Below, piece by piece: positions 15,627 to 24,133 of a DNA stretch of 27,378 nucleotides. The DNA is from CAILHX01 sp046155285. Lineage in GTDB: Bacteria > Pseudomonadota > Gammaproteobacteria > Burkholderiales > Methylophilaceae. The stretch is taken from assembly GCA_046155285.1 (NCBI GenBank), contig JBJXEA010000023.1:1-27378 (forward strand), given 5' to 3'. Made by a program: the position numbers and the translations under genes. How positions within the stretch are numbered: the first letter of the stretch is position 1; each line of letters opens with the position of its first letter. The notes beneath the pieces are model-generated. The model was not told the DNA's origin, did no database searches, and worked only from the letters and a program-made list of their open reading frames with translations.

Positions 15627-17048
15627 CTAGCCACCGACCTTGACGATTTTAAGGGTGTTGGTGCCACCCGCTTGGCCTATAGGCTCGCCTATGGTCAGCA
15701 AAATCAGGTCGCCATTTTTAACCGCGCCACGCTTGCGTAAATCGTCCTCGGCTGCTTGCAGAATCACATCTCTATCCTTGCTCTTCTCTTCAAAAAGCAA
15801 GGGATAAACCCCACGATACAAGGTCAGTTTACGCCGCGTCTCCTTTTCTGGCGACAAGGCAAAAATCGGCGGCAAAATGTTACCCCGCGACATCAGCTTG
15901 GCCGTCGTGCCAGACTGCGTGAGCGAGGCGATGGCATCCACTTTAAGCCTGTTCGCAGTATAGATGGCCGCCAGCGCGATGGCCTCGTCGGCACGCTCAA
16001 CCGAGTCGGCCTCGACATGCAGCGCGTGGTTGTCAAAATCCCTTTCCGCTTCCAGACACACGCGATCCACCGCAATCACCGTCTCAACCGGATATTTGCC
16101 TACCGCAGACTCTGCCGATAGCATCACCGCGTCGGTGCCATCTAGCACCGCATTGGCCACGTCAGAAACCTCGGCACGTGTCGGAATAGGGCTGGAAATC
16201 ATAGACTCCATCATTTGCGTGGCGGTAATGACCAGTTTGTTGCGTATCCGCGCTTCACGAATCATGCGCTTTTGCAGGCCGGGCACAGCCGCATCGCCCA
16301 CTTCCACGCCCAAGTCTCCACGCGCCACCATGATGGCATCCGACACTTCGATAATCTCGGCCAAGGCTTCCACCGCTTCAGCTCGCTCTATTTTGGCGAC
16401 AATGCTGGCGTAACCACCGGCTTTGCGCACCAAACGCCGCGCTAACTCAATATCGGCGGCGCTGCGCGGGAAAGATACCGCCACATAATCTGCCTCCATC
16501 GCCGCTGCGGTTTTGATGTCTTCTCTGTCTTTTTCGGTCAAGGCAGCGGCTGACAAACCACCGCCTTGACGATTGATGCCCTTGTTATTGGAAAGTTCGC
16601 CATTCTGGTTGACGGTGCAAAAAATCTCGTCGCCGCGCACGTCGTCCACCGTCATCACCATACGCCCATCATCCAACACCAGCACTGCTCCGGCTTCCAC
16701 GTCATCAGTCAGCAGCTTGTAATCCAAGCCCACACGGTCTTGATTTCCCAGCTTGCAATTGGCATCTAAAATGAATTTATCACCGATTTTCAACGTGATT
16801 TTGCCGTTCTCAAACTTGCCTATGCGTATCTTGGGACCTTGCAAATCGCACAGCACGCCAATCGGGCGGCGTAAGCCAGCGGCAATCTCACGCACCAGAT
16901 TGGCAATGGCGATGTGCTGTTCCGCCGTGCCGTGCGAGAAATTCAGGCGCACCAAATCCACCCCAGCATCTATCATGCGCTCCAGCACCTCGCGGCTACT
17001 GGATGCAGGACCTATGGTGGCAATAATTTTCGTTTTGCGTCGTATCAT
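15627..17048 (-). CDS. pyk: Pyruvate kinase
   Basis: Pyruvate kinase converts phosphoenolpyruvate and ADP to pyruvate and ATP. The protein has 473 residues. The N-terminus MIRRKTKIIATIGPASSS, the substrate loop VRLNFSHG, the catalytic lysine segment SIVAKIERAEAVEAL, VARGDLGVEVG, ATQMMESMISSPIPTRAEVS and DGTDAVMLSAESAVGKYPVE are all intact. The C-terminal regulatory domain is complete and ends TNTLKIVKVGG. It lies 39 bp downstream of pgk and 68 bp upstream of fba on the same strand. The ATG has no strong Shine-Dalgarno, which may mean coupling to pgk. Pyruvate kinase within a Calvin-cycle string is common in Betaproteobacteria, where it links fixed carbon to biosynthesis. Confidence 0.96.
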   Translation of the reverse strand: MIRRKTKIIATIGPASSSREVLERMIDAGVDLVRLNFSHGTAEQHIAIANLVREIAAGLRRPIGVLCDLQGPKIRIGKFENGKITLKIGDKFILDANCKLGNQDRVGLDYKLLTDDVEAGAVLVLDDGRMVMTVDDVRGDEIFCTVNQNGELSNNKGINRQGGGLSAAALTEKDREDIKTAAAMEADYVAVSFPRSAADIELARRLVRKAGGYASIVAKIERAEAVEALAEIIEVSDAIMVARGDLGVEVGDAAVPGLQKRMIREARIRNKLVITATQMMESMISSPIPTRAEVSDVANAVLDGTDAVMLSAESAVGKYPVETVIAVDRVCLEAERDFDNHALHVEADSVERADEAIALAAIYTANRLKVDAIASLTQSGTTAKLMSRGNILPPIFALSPEKETRRKLTLYRGVYPLLFEEKSKDRDVILQAAEDDLRKRGAVKNGDLILLTIGEPIGQAGGTNTLKIVKVGG

Positions 17049-17087
17049 TTAGAATCCAGTGAAGGAGGAGAGGGAAGGGAGAAGGGC

Positions 17088-18296
17088 TTAACCCCCACAC
17101 CTCTGTTCAAGAATTTCCACCGCTGGCAACTTTTTGCCTTCCAGAAACTCAAGGAAAGCGCCGCCGCCGGTGGAAATGTAAGAAACACGATCGCCAATGT
17201 CATACTTGGCAATCGCCGCCAATGTGTCGCCTCCACCGGCGATGGAAAACGCCGGACTGTCTGCAATCGCCATGCCCAGAACTTTGGTGCCCTCGCCAAA
17301 CTGGTCGAATTCAAATACACCGACCGGACCGTTCCACACAATAGTACCCGCCTTTTTCAAGTATTCGGCGTAAGCCTTGGCGGTTTCCGGACCGATGTCG
17401 AAAATCATGTCGTCGTCGGCAATTTCGCTCACCTTCTTGATGACCGCAGGTTCGTTGGCATCAAACTTTTTGCCTACCACCACGTCGGTCGGCACAGGGA
17501 TAGAACGCCCTTCGGCCGTTGCCACCTCCATCAACCGCTTGGCTTCATCCACCAAATCGGCCTCGTACAAGGATTTCCCCACGTTATAACCCGCCGCCTT
17601 TATGAAAGTATTGGCGATGCCGCCGCCGACGATGAGCTGATCAACGATGTGCGACAGTGATTCCATCACCGTCAGCTTGGTGGAAACTTTGCTCCCGCCC
17701 ACAATCGCCACCATAGGCCGTGCAGGGTTATCTAGCGCCTTGCCCAGAGCGTCCAGCTCAGTCACCAGCAAAGGGCCTGCGCAAGCCACAGGGGCAAATT
17801 TCGCCACCCCATGCGTTGAAGCTTGGGCGCGATGTGCGGTGCCGAAAGCATCCATCACAAAGATGTCGCAAATCTGCGCCATTTCCCAAGCTAAGCGGTC
17901 TTCATTGTTATTCTCGCCGATGTTGAAGCGAACATTTTCCAACACTGCCACCTCGCCATTCCACATCTGCTGCACGTAAGGCTTGCCATTGCCCAGCCAA
18001 TCCTGATAAAGCCTGACCTCTTTGCCGAGCAGCTTACTCAGATGCTCTGCTACGGGCTTGAGACTCTCTTTATCGTCATACCGTCCCTCAGTGGGGCCCT
18101 CTTTGGGACGGCCAAGATGCGACATCAACATCACTTTTGCACCGGCCTCCATGGCAAACTTGATAGTCGGTAATGAAGCGCGTATACGTGTGTCGTCGGC
18201 CACGCTACCGTCGTCATTCTGCGGCACGTTCAAATCTTCACGTATTAGGACGCGCTTGCCCTTCAAATCTAAATCGGTCATTTTAATTACTGACAA
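17088..18296 (-). CDS. pgk: Phosphoglycerate kinase
   Basis: PGK phosphorylates 3-phosphoglycerate in carbon fixation and runs the reverse way in glycolysis. The protein has about 402 residues. Motifs: KRVLIREDLNVPQNDDG, HLGRPKEGPTEG, LLENVRFN-like VAVLENVRFNIGENN, VAIVGGSKVSTKL and FSIAGGGDTLAAI. The start needs a decision. The frame opens with TTG 18302; TTG 18296 gives MSVIKMTDLDLKGK with AGGGGAAG at a workable distance, and ATG 18281 (MTDLDL) has no ribosome site. I prefer TTG 18296, because the SVIKMTDLDL beginning recurs in beta-proteobacterial PGKs as I recall. It lies 84 bp after gap and 39 bp before pyk. Confidence 0.94.
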   Translation of the reverse strand: MSVIKMTDLDLKGKRVLIREDLNVPQNDDGSVADDTRIRASLPTIKFAMEAGAKVMLMSHLGRPKEGPTEGRYDDKESLKPVAEHLSKLLGKEVRLYQDWLGNGKPYVQQMWNGEVAVLENVRFNIGENNNEDRLAWEMAQICDIFVMDAFGTAHRAQASTHGVAKFAPVACAGPLLVTELDALGKALDNPARPMVAIVGGSKVSTKLTVMESLSHIVDQLIVGGGIANTFIKAAGYNVGKSLYEADLVDEAKRLMEVATAEGRSIPVPTDVVVGKKFDANEPAVIKKVSEIADDDMIFDIGPETAKAYAEYLKKAGTIVWNGPVGVFEFDQFGEGTKVLGMAIADSPAFSIAGGGDTLAAIAKYDIGDRVSYISTGGGAFLEFLEGKKLPAVEILEQRCGG

Positions 18297-18318
18297 TTTC
18301 AACTTCCCCTCATGTAGG

Positions 18319-18372
18319 GCGGATTAGCTTAACGCTATCCGCTTTTTATTTTTGGGTTACGGCGCAAGCGCC
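18319..18372. repeat. Two hairpins in the gap-pgk spacer
   Basis: The first hairpin pairs GCGGAT (18319-18324) and AGC with GCT and ATCCGC (18337-18342). The second is GGCGC-AA-GCGCC (18361-18372), just after the gap stop. The first resembles dispersed GTAGGGCGGATTAGC-type repeats. A T run beside the first hairpin is on the plus strand, so it is not a terminator for the gap-to-pgk direction. Confidence 0.6.
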
Positions 18373-18380
18373 TAAAAACC

Positions 18381-19379
18381 TTACGCGATATGCCGTACCA
18401 AGCGCATCAAGTTACAGGTATAGCCATACTCGTTGTCATACCAAGCCACAATCTTGACAAAAGTCGGGTCAAGTTGGAGTCCCGCATCAGCATCAAATAC
18501 CGAAGGACAGGTCTCGCCACGGAAATCGGTGGATACCACCTTGTCGTCGGTAAAGCCCAGTACGCCCTTCAATGGGCCGCTTTCCGAAGCGGCTTTCATC
18601 ACCTTGCAGATGTCTTCGTAGCTGGTAGGTTTGATCAGTTCGCAGGTCAAATCCACCACGGAAACGTCGGAAGTCGGAATGCGGAAGGCCATGCCGGTGA
18701 GTTTTTTATTCAAATCAGGAATCACCTTACCCACCGCTTTAGCCGCGCCGGTAGAAGACGGAATGATGTTTTCCAGTATGCCACGGCCGCCGCGCCAGTC
18801 CTTGTTAGACGGGCCGTCCACGGTTTTTTGCGAAGCTGTTGCCGCGTGAACAGTGGTCATCAAGCCGCGCTTGATGCCATAAGTATCGTGCAACACTTTA
18901 GCCACTGGGGCGAGCGCGTTGGTGGTGCAGGAAGCAGCAGAAACAATCGCCTCGCCTTTGTAGGTGTCGTGGTTCACGCCGTACACGAACATCGGCGTGT
19001 CGTCCTTGCTGGGCGCGGATTGCACTATTTTTTTAGCGCCCGCATCTATGTGCTTTTGGCAGGACTCTATGGTCAAAAATAGGCCAGTACATTCAACCAC
19101 GATGTCCGCGCCGACTTCGTTCCACTTCAGCGCAGCCGGATCTCTTTCCGCAGTCAAACGTATGGTTTTGCCGTTGACGATAAGGTTGTTGCCGTCTACC
19201 GCCACGTCGCCCTTGAAGCGGCCATGCACCGAGTCGTGCTTGAGCATATAGGCCAGATAATCCGGCTCTAACAGGTCGTTAATCCCCACCACTTCGATGT
19301 CAGTAAAGTCCTTGATCGCGGCGCGAAACACCATGCGGCCGATACGCCCAAAACCATTGATACCAATCTTGATTGCCAT
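18381..19379 (-). CDS. gap: Glyceraldehyde-3-phosphate dehydrogenase, type I
   Basis: GAPDH interconverts 1,3-bisphosphoglycerate and glyceraldehyde 3-phosphate. The protein has 332 residues. The nucleotide-binding motif is INGFGRIGRMVFRA, and D35 in VGINDL suggests NAD(H) preference. The catalytic cysteine is C151 in SAASCTTNALAPV, and the histidine-bearing loop and substrate motif VHAATASQKTVDGPS and NIIPSSTGAAKAVGK are intact. A ribosome site (AGGGTAGGAA) precedes ATG 19379. It lies 70 bp downstream of tkt, with a strong hairpin in the spacer, and 84 bp upstream of pgk. Confidence 0.97.
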   Translation of the reverse strand: MAIKIGINGFGRIGRMVFRAAIKDFTDIEVVGINDLLEPDYLAYMLKHDSVHGRFKGDVAVDGNNLIVNGKTIRLTAERDPAALKWNEVGADIVVECTGLFLTIESCQKHIDAGAKKIVQSAPSKDDTPMFVYGVNHDTYKGEAIVSAASCTTNALAPVAKVLHDTYGIKRGLMTTVHAATASQKTVDGPSNKDWRGGRGILENIIPSSTGAAKAVGKVIPDLNKKLTGMAFRIPTSDVSVVDLTCELIKPTSYEDICKVMKAASESGPLKGVLGFTDDKVVSTDFRGETCPSVFDADAGLQLDPTFVKIVAWYDNEYGYTCNLMRLVRHIA

Positions 19380-19401
19380 GATTCCTACCCTCTGAAAATG
19401 A

Positions 19402-19427
19402 AAGGGGAGCCGTTGCGGACTCCCCTT
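19402..19427 (-). terminator. Hairpin between tkt and gap (attenuator or processing site)
   Basis: AAGGGGAG-CCG (19402-19412) pairs with CGG-A-CTCCCCTT (19416-19427) around TTG. In the transcript direction it is followed only by a broken T run (TTTCATTTTC), so it is a weak terminator or an RNA-processing or stabilising hairpin just before the gap ribosome site. Confidence 0.5.
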
Positions 19428-19449
19428 CGTTCGGTTATGCCCAAAAAAA

Positions 19450-21432
19450 TTACAGAACAGATTTGACCGTTGCTACGACATTCTCAACGGTGAAGCCAAA
19501 GTGTTTCATCAACACACCGCCAGGAGCAGATTCGCCAAAGGTATCAATCCCCACACATGCACCGTCCAGCCCAACATATTTGCGCCAATAGTCGGTAACG
19601 CCAGCTTCAATGGATACGCGCTTCACGCCTTTGGTCAACACGCTGTCTTTGTAGGCTTGGTCTTGACGGTCGAACACGTTGGTGGAAAGCATGGAGACCA
19701 CGCGGGTTTTGATGCCTGCCGCGTTGAGTTCAGCGCCAGCCTTGACCGCCAGTTCCAACTCGGAACCAGTGCCAATCAAAATTACTTGCGCGCCTGCTAC
19801 GTCAGACACCACATAACCACCACGACGCATATTAGCGATTTGCGCGTCGTCGTGTTTCATGCCAGCCACGTTTTGACGGCTCAACACCAAGCTGGATGGG
19901 CCGGTTTTGCGTTCTACTGCACACACCCAAGCCACGGCGGTTTCGGTGGAAGTGCCCGGACGCCACACGTCCATATTGGGGATGAAACGCAAACCGGAGG
20001 TGGTTTCGATAGGTTGATGGGTAGGGCCGTCTTCACCTTGACCGATGGAGTCGTGAGTCAACACGTAAACCGCGCGTTGTTTCATTAATGCCGCCATCCG
20101 CATACCGTTACGCATGTAGTCGGAGAACTGGTGGAAAGTCCCGCCGAATGGCAACAAGCCGCCGTGTAGTGCCATACCGTTCATAATCGCCGCCATACCG
20201 AATTCGCGCACGCCGTAGGAGATATAGTTCCCGCCTTTTTTGCCATCTACATGGGTGAAGGAAGAGCAGCTGGTGAGGTTGGAGCCGGTCAAGTCAGCAG
20301 AACCGCCCAAGAATTCAGGCAATACTGGAGCTAATGCACCAATAGCGTTTTGCGACGCTTTACGCGTGGCAATGCCTTCTGCTTTTTCGTTGGTAGCGGC
20401 AATGAAAGCATCGGTCGCTTGCTTCCAGTTAGCTGGCAAGTCACCCGCCATGCGGCGCTTGAATTCAGCGGCTTCGGCAGGGAACGCCTTGGCGTAAGCG
20501 TCAAACTTGGCGTTCCAATCGGATTCAGTCTTAGCGCCCTTGGCTTTTTGATCCCAACCTGCGTACACATCAGCGGGAATTTCAAACGGAGCGTGACTCC
20601 AACCAATCGCGGCGCGGGTAGCGGCCACTTCGGCATCACCTAACGCTGCGCCATGGCAATCATGACTGCCGGATTTGTTAGGGGAGCCTTTACCGATGAT
20701 GGTTTTGCAGCAGATTAAGCTAGGTTTGTCAGTGACTTTTTGTGCAGCTTTGATGGCGGCATCAATCGCGGCGGAATCATGACCATCCACAGACTGCACA
20801 TGCCAGCCGTAGGACTTGAAGCGGCCTGGGGTATCGTCGGTGTACCAACCTTCGATGTGGCCGTCAATCGAGATGCCGTTGTCGTCCCAGAACGCAATCA
20901 GCTTGCCCAAACCCCAAGTGCCAGCCAGCGCACAGGATTCATGAGAAACGCCTTCCATCATGCAGCCGTCGCCGAGGAAGCAATAGGTGTAATGATTCAC
21001 GATGTCGTGGCCGGGCTTGTTGAACTGTTCGGCCATGAGTTTTTCAGCCATGGCGAAACCAACTGCGTTGGAGATGCCTTGACCCAGCGGGCCGGTAGTG
21101 GTCTCAACGCCCGGCGCATAGCCGTATTCAGGGTGACCGGCGCATTTAGAATGCAGTTGGCGGAAAGTCTTGATTTCGTCCATCGGCAGCGCGTAGCCAG
21201 TGAGGTGCAGCAAGGAGTAAATCAACATGGAGCCGTGGCCGTTGGACAACACAAAACGGTCGCGGTCAGCCCAATTAGGATTGGTTGGGTTGTGGCGCAT
21301 ATTGTGATTCCACAACACTTCAGCGATTTCCGCCATGCCCATGGGTGCGCCAGGGTGGCCGGAATTAGCTTTTTGCACCGCGTCCATAGATAAGGCGCGG
21401 ATTGCATTACATAAATCAGTACGAGTTGCCAT
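19450..21432 (-). CDS. tkt: Transketolase
   Basis: Transketolase moves two-carbon units between sugar phosphates, using thiamine diphosphate, in the Calvin cycle and the RuMP/pentose rearrangements. The protein has 660 residues. Visible motifs are KANSGHPGAPMGMAEIAEVL, GPLGQGISNAVGFAMAEK, the ThDP motif GDGCMMEGVSHESCALAG...AFWDDN, the pyrimidine-domain VLTHDSIGQGEDGPTHQPIE, and VSIEAGVTDYWRKYVG. An in-frame extension to 21489 exists, but ATG 21432 (MATRTDLCNAIRAL) has AGGAGT 8 bases upstream and is the family start. First gene of the tkt-gap-pgk-pyk-fba run. Confidence 0.97.
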   Translation of the reverse strand: MATRTDLCNAIRALSMDAVQKANSGHPGAPMGMAEIAEVLWNHNMRHNPTNPNWADRDRFVLSNGHGSMLIYSLLHLTGYALPMDEIKTFRQLHSKCAGHPEYGYAPGVETTTGPLGQGISNAVGFAMAEKLMAEQFNKPGHDIVNHYTYCFLGDGCMMEGVSHESCALAGTWGLGKLIAFWDDNGISIDGHIEGWYTDDTPGRFKSYGWHVQSVDGHDSAAIDAAIKAAQKVTDKPSLICCKTIIGKGSPNKSGSHDCHGAALGDAEVAATRAAIGWSHAPFEIPADVYAGWDQKAKGAKTESDWNAKFDAYAKAFPAEAAEFKRRMAGDLPANWKQATDAFIAATNEKAEGIATRKASQNAIGALAPVLPEFLGGSADLTGSNLTSCSSFTHVDGKKGGNYISYGVREFGMAAIMNGMALHGGLLPFGGTFHQFSDYMRNGMRMAALMKQRAVYVLTHDSIGQGEDGPTHQPIETTSGLRFIPNMDVWRPGTSTETAVAWVCAVERKTGPSSLVLSRQNVAGMKHDDAQIANMRRGGYVVSDVAGAQVILIGTGSELELAVKAGAELNAAGIKTRVVSMLSTNVFDRQDQAYKDSVLTKGVKRVSIEAGVTDYWRKYVGLDGACVGIDTFGESAPGGVLMKHFGFTVENVVATVKSVL

Positions 21433-21617
21433 GTTAATACTCCTATTTTTCAGATAGTTAAAACGAAAAAAATACCAAACGCACTCCACATTATGAGTGC
21501 AGCCTAAAAAACCGTGGGGACTCCCCTATAACGACCAGCGCGTACTTTATGTTTTTGATTGCATGTACGCGGTTAATAGCCGGATTATTGCCTAGTTAGC
21601 CATTTTGGGCAATACGC
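21433..21617. other. Non-coding region upstream of tkt
   Basis: This 185-bp spacer separates the redoxin stop from tkt. It holds a CGCGTAC ... GTACGCG inverted pair (about 21540-21572) and a TATTGCC (21586-21592) / GGCAATA (21608-21614) pair just after the redoxin stop. The tkt promoter should be here but no convincing hexamers were identified. Confidence 0.4.
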
Positions 21618-22172
21618 TTATGTCAACCATTTAATCGAGCAGCCGATGCTGGCGATTTGCTCTTTAGGGCCGGCGCCAGTTTCCGCAATCAGCCTCATTG
21701 CCTCAAACAAATCACGCCGTACATGCTCGTCCGCCGCCTCCTTGCGCGACTCGTCAAAACGACCACGGTATTGCAGCTCCAGCTTGTTATTGAATCCGAA
21801 AAAGTCCGGCGTACACACCGCGCCGTAAGCCTTGGCCACCGCTTGCGTCTCGTCCCACACATAAGGAAACGGGAAATTAAATTCTGCGGCGATGCGCAGC
21901 ATATTCTCAAAATCATCATCTGGATAATTTACCGTATCGTTGGAAGAAATGGCGATGGTATTCACACCCAAAGCTTGCAATGCCGCCACGTCGCGCACCA
22001 GCCGTGGGCGGATGGCCTTCACGTAAGGACAATGATTGCAAATGAACATTATCAATGTCCCATTTTTACCCTGCACGTCGGCGAGGCTCCAGTTTTTTCC
22101 ATCCACGCCCAAAAGATTGAAATCCGGCGCTTTCCAACCAAAGTCGCATACGGGAGGGTTGAGACTTGCCAT
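21618..22172 (-). CDS. Thioredoxin-fold redoxin (AhpC/TSA-like)
   Basis: The protein has 184 residues and no signal peptide, so it is probably cytoplasmic. The thioredoxin-like fold is shown by DFNLLGVDGKNWSLADVQGK, TLIMFICNHCPYVKAIRPRL with a CNHC redox pair near residues 45-48, VNTIAISSND, and the cis-proline-type loop AVCTPDFFGFN with RGRFDESR. This is the family of thioredoxin/redoxin proteins whose targets are uncharacterised. It lies upstream of tkt on the same strand, but 185 bp away, so it is probably a separate unit. Its ATG has AAGGAG upstream. The function is probably thiol-disulfide exchange or peroxide removal; this is inference from the fold. Confidence 0.85.
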   Translation of the reverse strand: MASLNPPVCDFGWKAPDFNLLGVDGKNWSLADVQGKNGTLIMFICNHCPYVKAIRPRLVRDVAALQALGVNTIAISSNDTVNYPDDDFENMLRIAAEFNFPFPYVWDETQAVAKAYGAVCTPDFFGFNNKLELQYRGRFDESRKEAADEHVRRDLFEAMRLIAETGAGPKEQIASIGCSIKWLT

Positions 22173-22232
22173 TTTCGTGGCTCCTTAATTGGTTACAATA
22201 AGACCAATTTTAACACCGTCTCCAAAGACTCC

Positions 22233-22336
22233 GTCATTCCGGCGTAGGCCGGAATCCAGTCAAGCCAACCACGGGCGGCACAGCGTCAATGAACTCCGTA
22301 GAAGTTTGGCTGGATTCCCGCCTACGCGGGAATGAC
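22233..22336. repeat. 104-bp inverted-repeat element, copy 2
   Basis: The ends are GTCATTCCGGCGTAGGCCGG at the left and, at the right, TGGATTCCCGCCTACGCGGG then AATGAC. The right arm is identical over its 26 outermost bases to that of the 6757-6860 copy; the left differs at two positions that keep its own palindrome paired. The inner 46 bp differ. It ends 27 bp before the rsmE start. Confidence 0.85.
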
Positions 22337-22363
22337 GATACTAGAAAGTTTGGTATCCAAACC

Positions 22364-23095
22364 ATGGCTAAATCCCGTTTCTACTGTCCCGCCAAACTCG
22401 CCACTGGCGCGATTCTCAACCTGCCTGAGAATGTCGCCCATCACGCCGCCAAAGTGCTGCGCATGAAAACTGGCGACAGCCTGACTCTATTCAACGGCGA
22501 CGGCCACGACTACATGGCGGAGATTTTAAGGCTGCTCAAGGGCGAAGCGGCGGTGAAAATCGGGCAGCAACTGCCTGTGGCGAACGAATCACCATTGCGT
22601 GTGACCTTGATGCAAGCCATCTCCAGCGGCGAACGCATGGAATTCACTCTGCAAAAAGCCGTGGAATTGGGTGTGACCGCCATTCAACCCATCGCCGCCG
22701 AACGCAGTGTGGTCAAGTTATCCGGCGAACGCGCCGAAAAGCGCCAAGAACATTGGCAAAACGTGGTAATCGCCGCCTGCGAGCAATCTGGGCGCGCCAC
22801 CGTGCCACAAGTTGCGCCCATTCTCGGCTTGGCGGAATGGTTGGGGCAACGTCAGGAATTCGCCCTGAAACTCCTGCTCTCCCCCAGCGCAGACAACACC
22901 CTGCACACCCTGCTCAAACCAGACGGCGACATCTGCCTGCTGATAGGCTGCGAAGGCGGATTAAGCCCGCAAGAACAACAATTGGCTGAGAGCTGCGGCT
23001 TTCAGCTGGTGCGTTTAGGCGCCAGAGTATTGCGCACCGAAACTGCCGCAATGGCAGCGCTGGCGGCGATGCAAACTTTGTGGGGGGATTTCTAA
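22364..23095 (+). CDS. rsmE: 16S rRNA (uracil1498-N3)-methyltransferase
   Basis: RsmE methylates U1498 of 16S rRNA, using S-adenosylmethionine. The protein has 243 residues. An N-terminal PUA-like domain (residues 1-70: FYCPAKLATGAILNLPENVA, VLRMKTGDSLTLFNGDG) precedes a SPOUT methyltransferase domain, with KAVELGVTAIQPIAAERSVV, the knot motif LLIGCEGGLSPQEQQLAES and LGARVLRTETAAMAALAAMQ. The frame extends upstream to 22289, but that part (WLDSRLRGNDD) is translated repeat sequence; MAKSRFYC at 22364 is the family start. The ribosome site is weak (ATCCAAACC before ATG), possibly because the repeat element lies just upstream. Confidence 0.94.
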   Translation: MAKSRFYCPAKLATGAILNLPENVAHHAAKVLRMKTGDSLTLFNGDGHDYMAEILRLLKGEAAVKIGQQLPVANESPLRVTLMQAISSGERMEFTLQKAVELGVTAIQPIAAERSVVKLSGERAEKRQEHWQNVVIAACEQSGRATVPQVAPILGLAEWLGQRQEFALKLLLSPSADNTLHTLLKPDGDICLLIGCEGGLSPQEQQLAESCGFQLVRLGARVLRTETAAMAALAAMQTLWGDF

Positions 23096-23168
23096 TCTTT
23101 TGTCACGATGTTGAGCCGTGGTTTTGTAGCGAAGTCCAACAGCTATTTGCCAGGCTGTTTCGATGCAT

Positions 23169-24059
23169 TCAGTCGTCTCTACTTTCCAGCAAAAACTCCT
23201 TGAAAGCCTGCGCCACGTTGGTGAGGCGTTTGCCTTTGCGATGCACCACATACCAGTGGCGCTGGATGGGGAAGTTCTGCACGTCTAGCACTTTTAACCT
23301 CGCCGTTTCCAATTCCAGAGACATGGTATGCAACGACAAAATCCCCAGCCCCATACCTGCTTGCACCGCTTGTTTGATGGCTTCGTTGGTGCTCATTTCG
23401 GTGCCGGTGGTGAGGTGGATATTGTTTTCGGCAAAAAAGCGCTCCATGGTGATGCGCGTACCTGAGCCTTGTTCGCGTACTAGAAAAGTTTCTTCCACCA
23501 GCCGTGACAAAGGAATGTCCCGCTCATCGGCCAACGGATGGTTGACCGGCGCGATGATGACCAGATGGTTTTCCATAAACGGCGTGGCATCTACGTCCAG
23601 CGCATCCGGTGGGCGCCCCATGATGGCTATGTCGGTCTCGTTGTTGCTCAGGCGTTGCAGCAAGGCTTCGCGGTTTGTAACGCTTAAGTTGACGGTGGCT
23701 TGCGCGTGGCGTTGGCAGAATTCGGCGAGTAGTTGCGGGGTGAAGTAGCTGGCGGTGCTTGCTACGCTGATGTTGAGTTTTCCAGCCATGCCTTTGAATT
23801 CGGCGAGCATGGTTTCGGCTTCGGTCAATTGTTGCAGGATGCTGTTGCTGTAGTGCAGAAACTCTTTGCCGGCTTCGGTGAGATGGATTTTTTTGCCTAA
23901 TTGCTCGAACAGCGGTAGGCCGGCGACATCTTCTAACTGCCTGATTTGCATAGAGACGGCAGGTTGCGTGAGATGCAAGGCTTCTGCCGCACGCGAGTAG
24001 CTCAAGTGCTTGGCGACGGATTCAAAAACACGGAGTTGCCTGAGTGTTAGATTGAGCAT
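23169..24059 (-). CDS. cbbR: LysR-type regulator of the RuBisCO operon
   Basis: The protein has 296 residues. The N-terminal winged helix-turn-helix is MLNLTLRQLRVFESVAKHLS with AAEALHLTQPAVSMQIRQLE, followed by a linker helix and an effector-binding domain (from about residue 90: LNISVASTASYFTPQLLAEF, IAIMGRPPDALDVDATPF, VREQGSGTRITMERFF). These segments resemble CbbR proteins, and the gene is divergent from cbbL, as cbbR normally is. CbbR activates cbb promoters in response to metabolites such as RuBP, PEP or NADPH. Its start lies 141 bp from the cbbL start. It may also act on other cbb genes; that is inference. Confidence 0.94.
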   Translation of the reverse strand: MLNLTLRQLRVFESVAKHLSYSRAAEALHLTQPAVSMQIRQLEDVAGLPLFEQLGKKIHLTEAGKEFLHYSNSILQQLTEAETMLAEFKGMAGKLNISVASTASYFTPQLLAEFCQRHAQATVNLSVTNREALLQRLSNNETDIAIMGRPPDALDVDATPFMENHLVIIAPVNHPLADERDIPLSRLVEETFLVREQGSGTRITMERFFAENNIHLTTGTEMSTNEAIKQAVQAGMGLGILSLHTMSLELETARLKVLDVQNFPIQRHWYVVHRKGKRLTNVAQAFKEFLLESRDD

Positions 24060-24072
24060 AACAGGGCGAAAT

Positions 24073-24133
24073 TTATCATAAGGTAATTTCTATGGTTATC
24101 ATAAAAACAATTTATTTCTTCTTATACTATAAG
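24073..24133. promoter_or_regulatory. cbbR-cbbL operator region
   Basis: TTATCATAA occurs twice in direct orientation (24073-24081 and 24096-24104), 23 bp apart. The palindrome CTTATACTATAAG (24121-24133) follows. The AT-rich T-N11-A content and position between divergent genes fit LysR-type recognition and activation sites. No footprint can be inferred. Confidence 0.55.

Noticed and set aside
18390..19082. 230-codon open frame antisense to gap
   Set aside because: gap is complete with all motifs; the opposite frame has none.
20740..21393. 217-codon open frame antisense to tkt
   Set aside because: Shadow of the transketolase N-terminal domain.
22289..22363. N-terminal extension of rsmE
   Set aside because: The added residues include LDSRLRGND, a translation of the repeat arm, and the family N-terminus is at MAKSRFYC.
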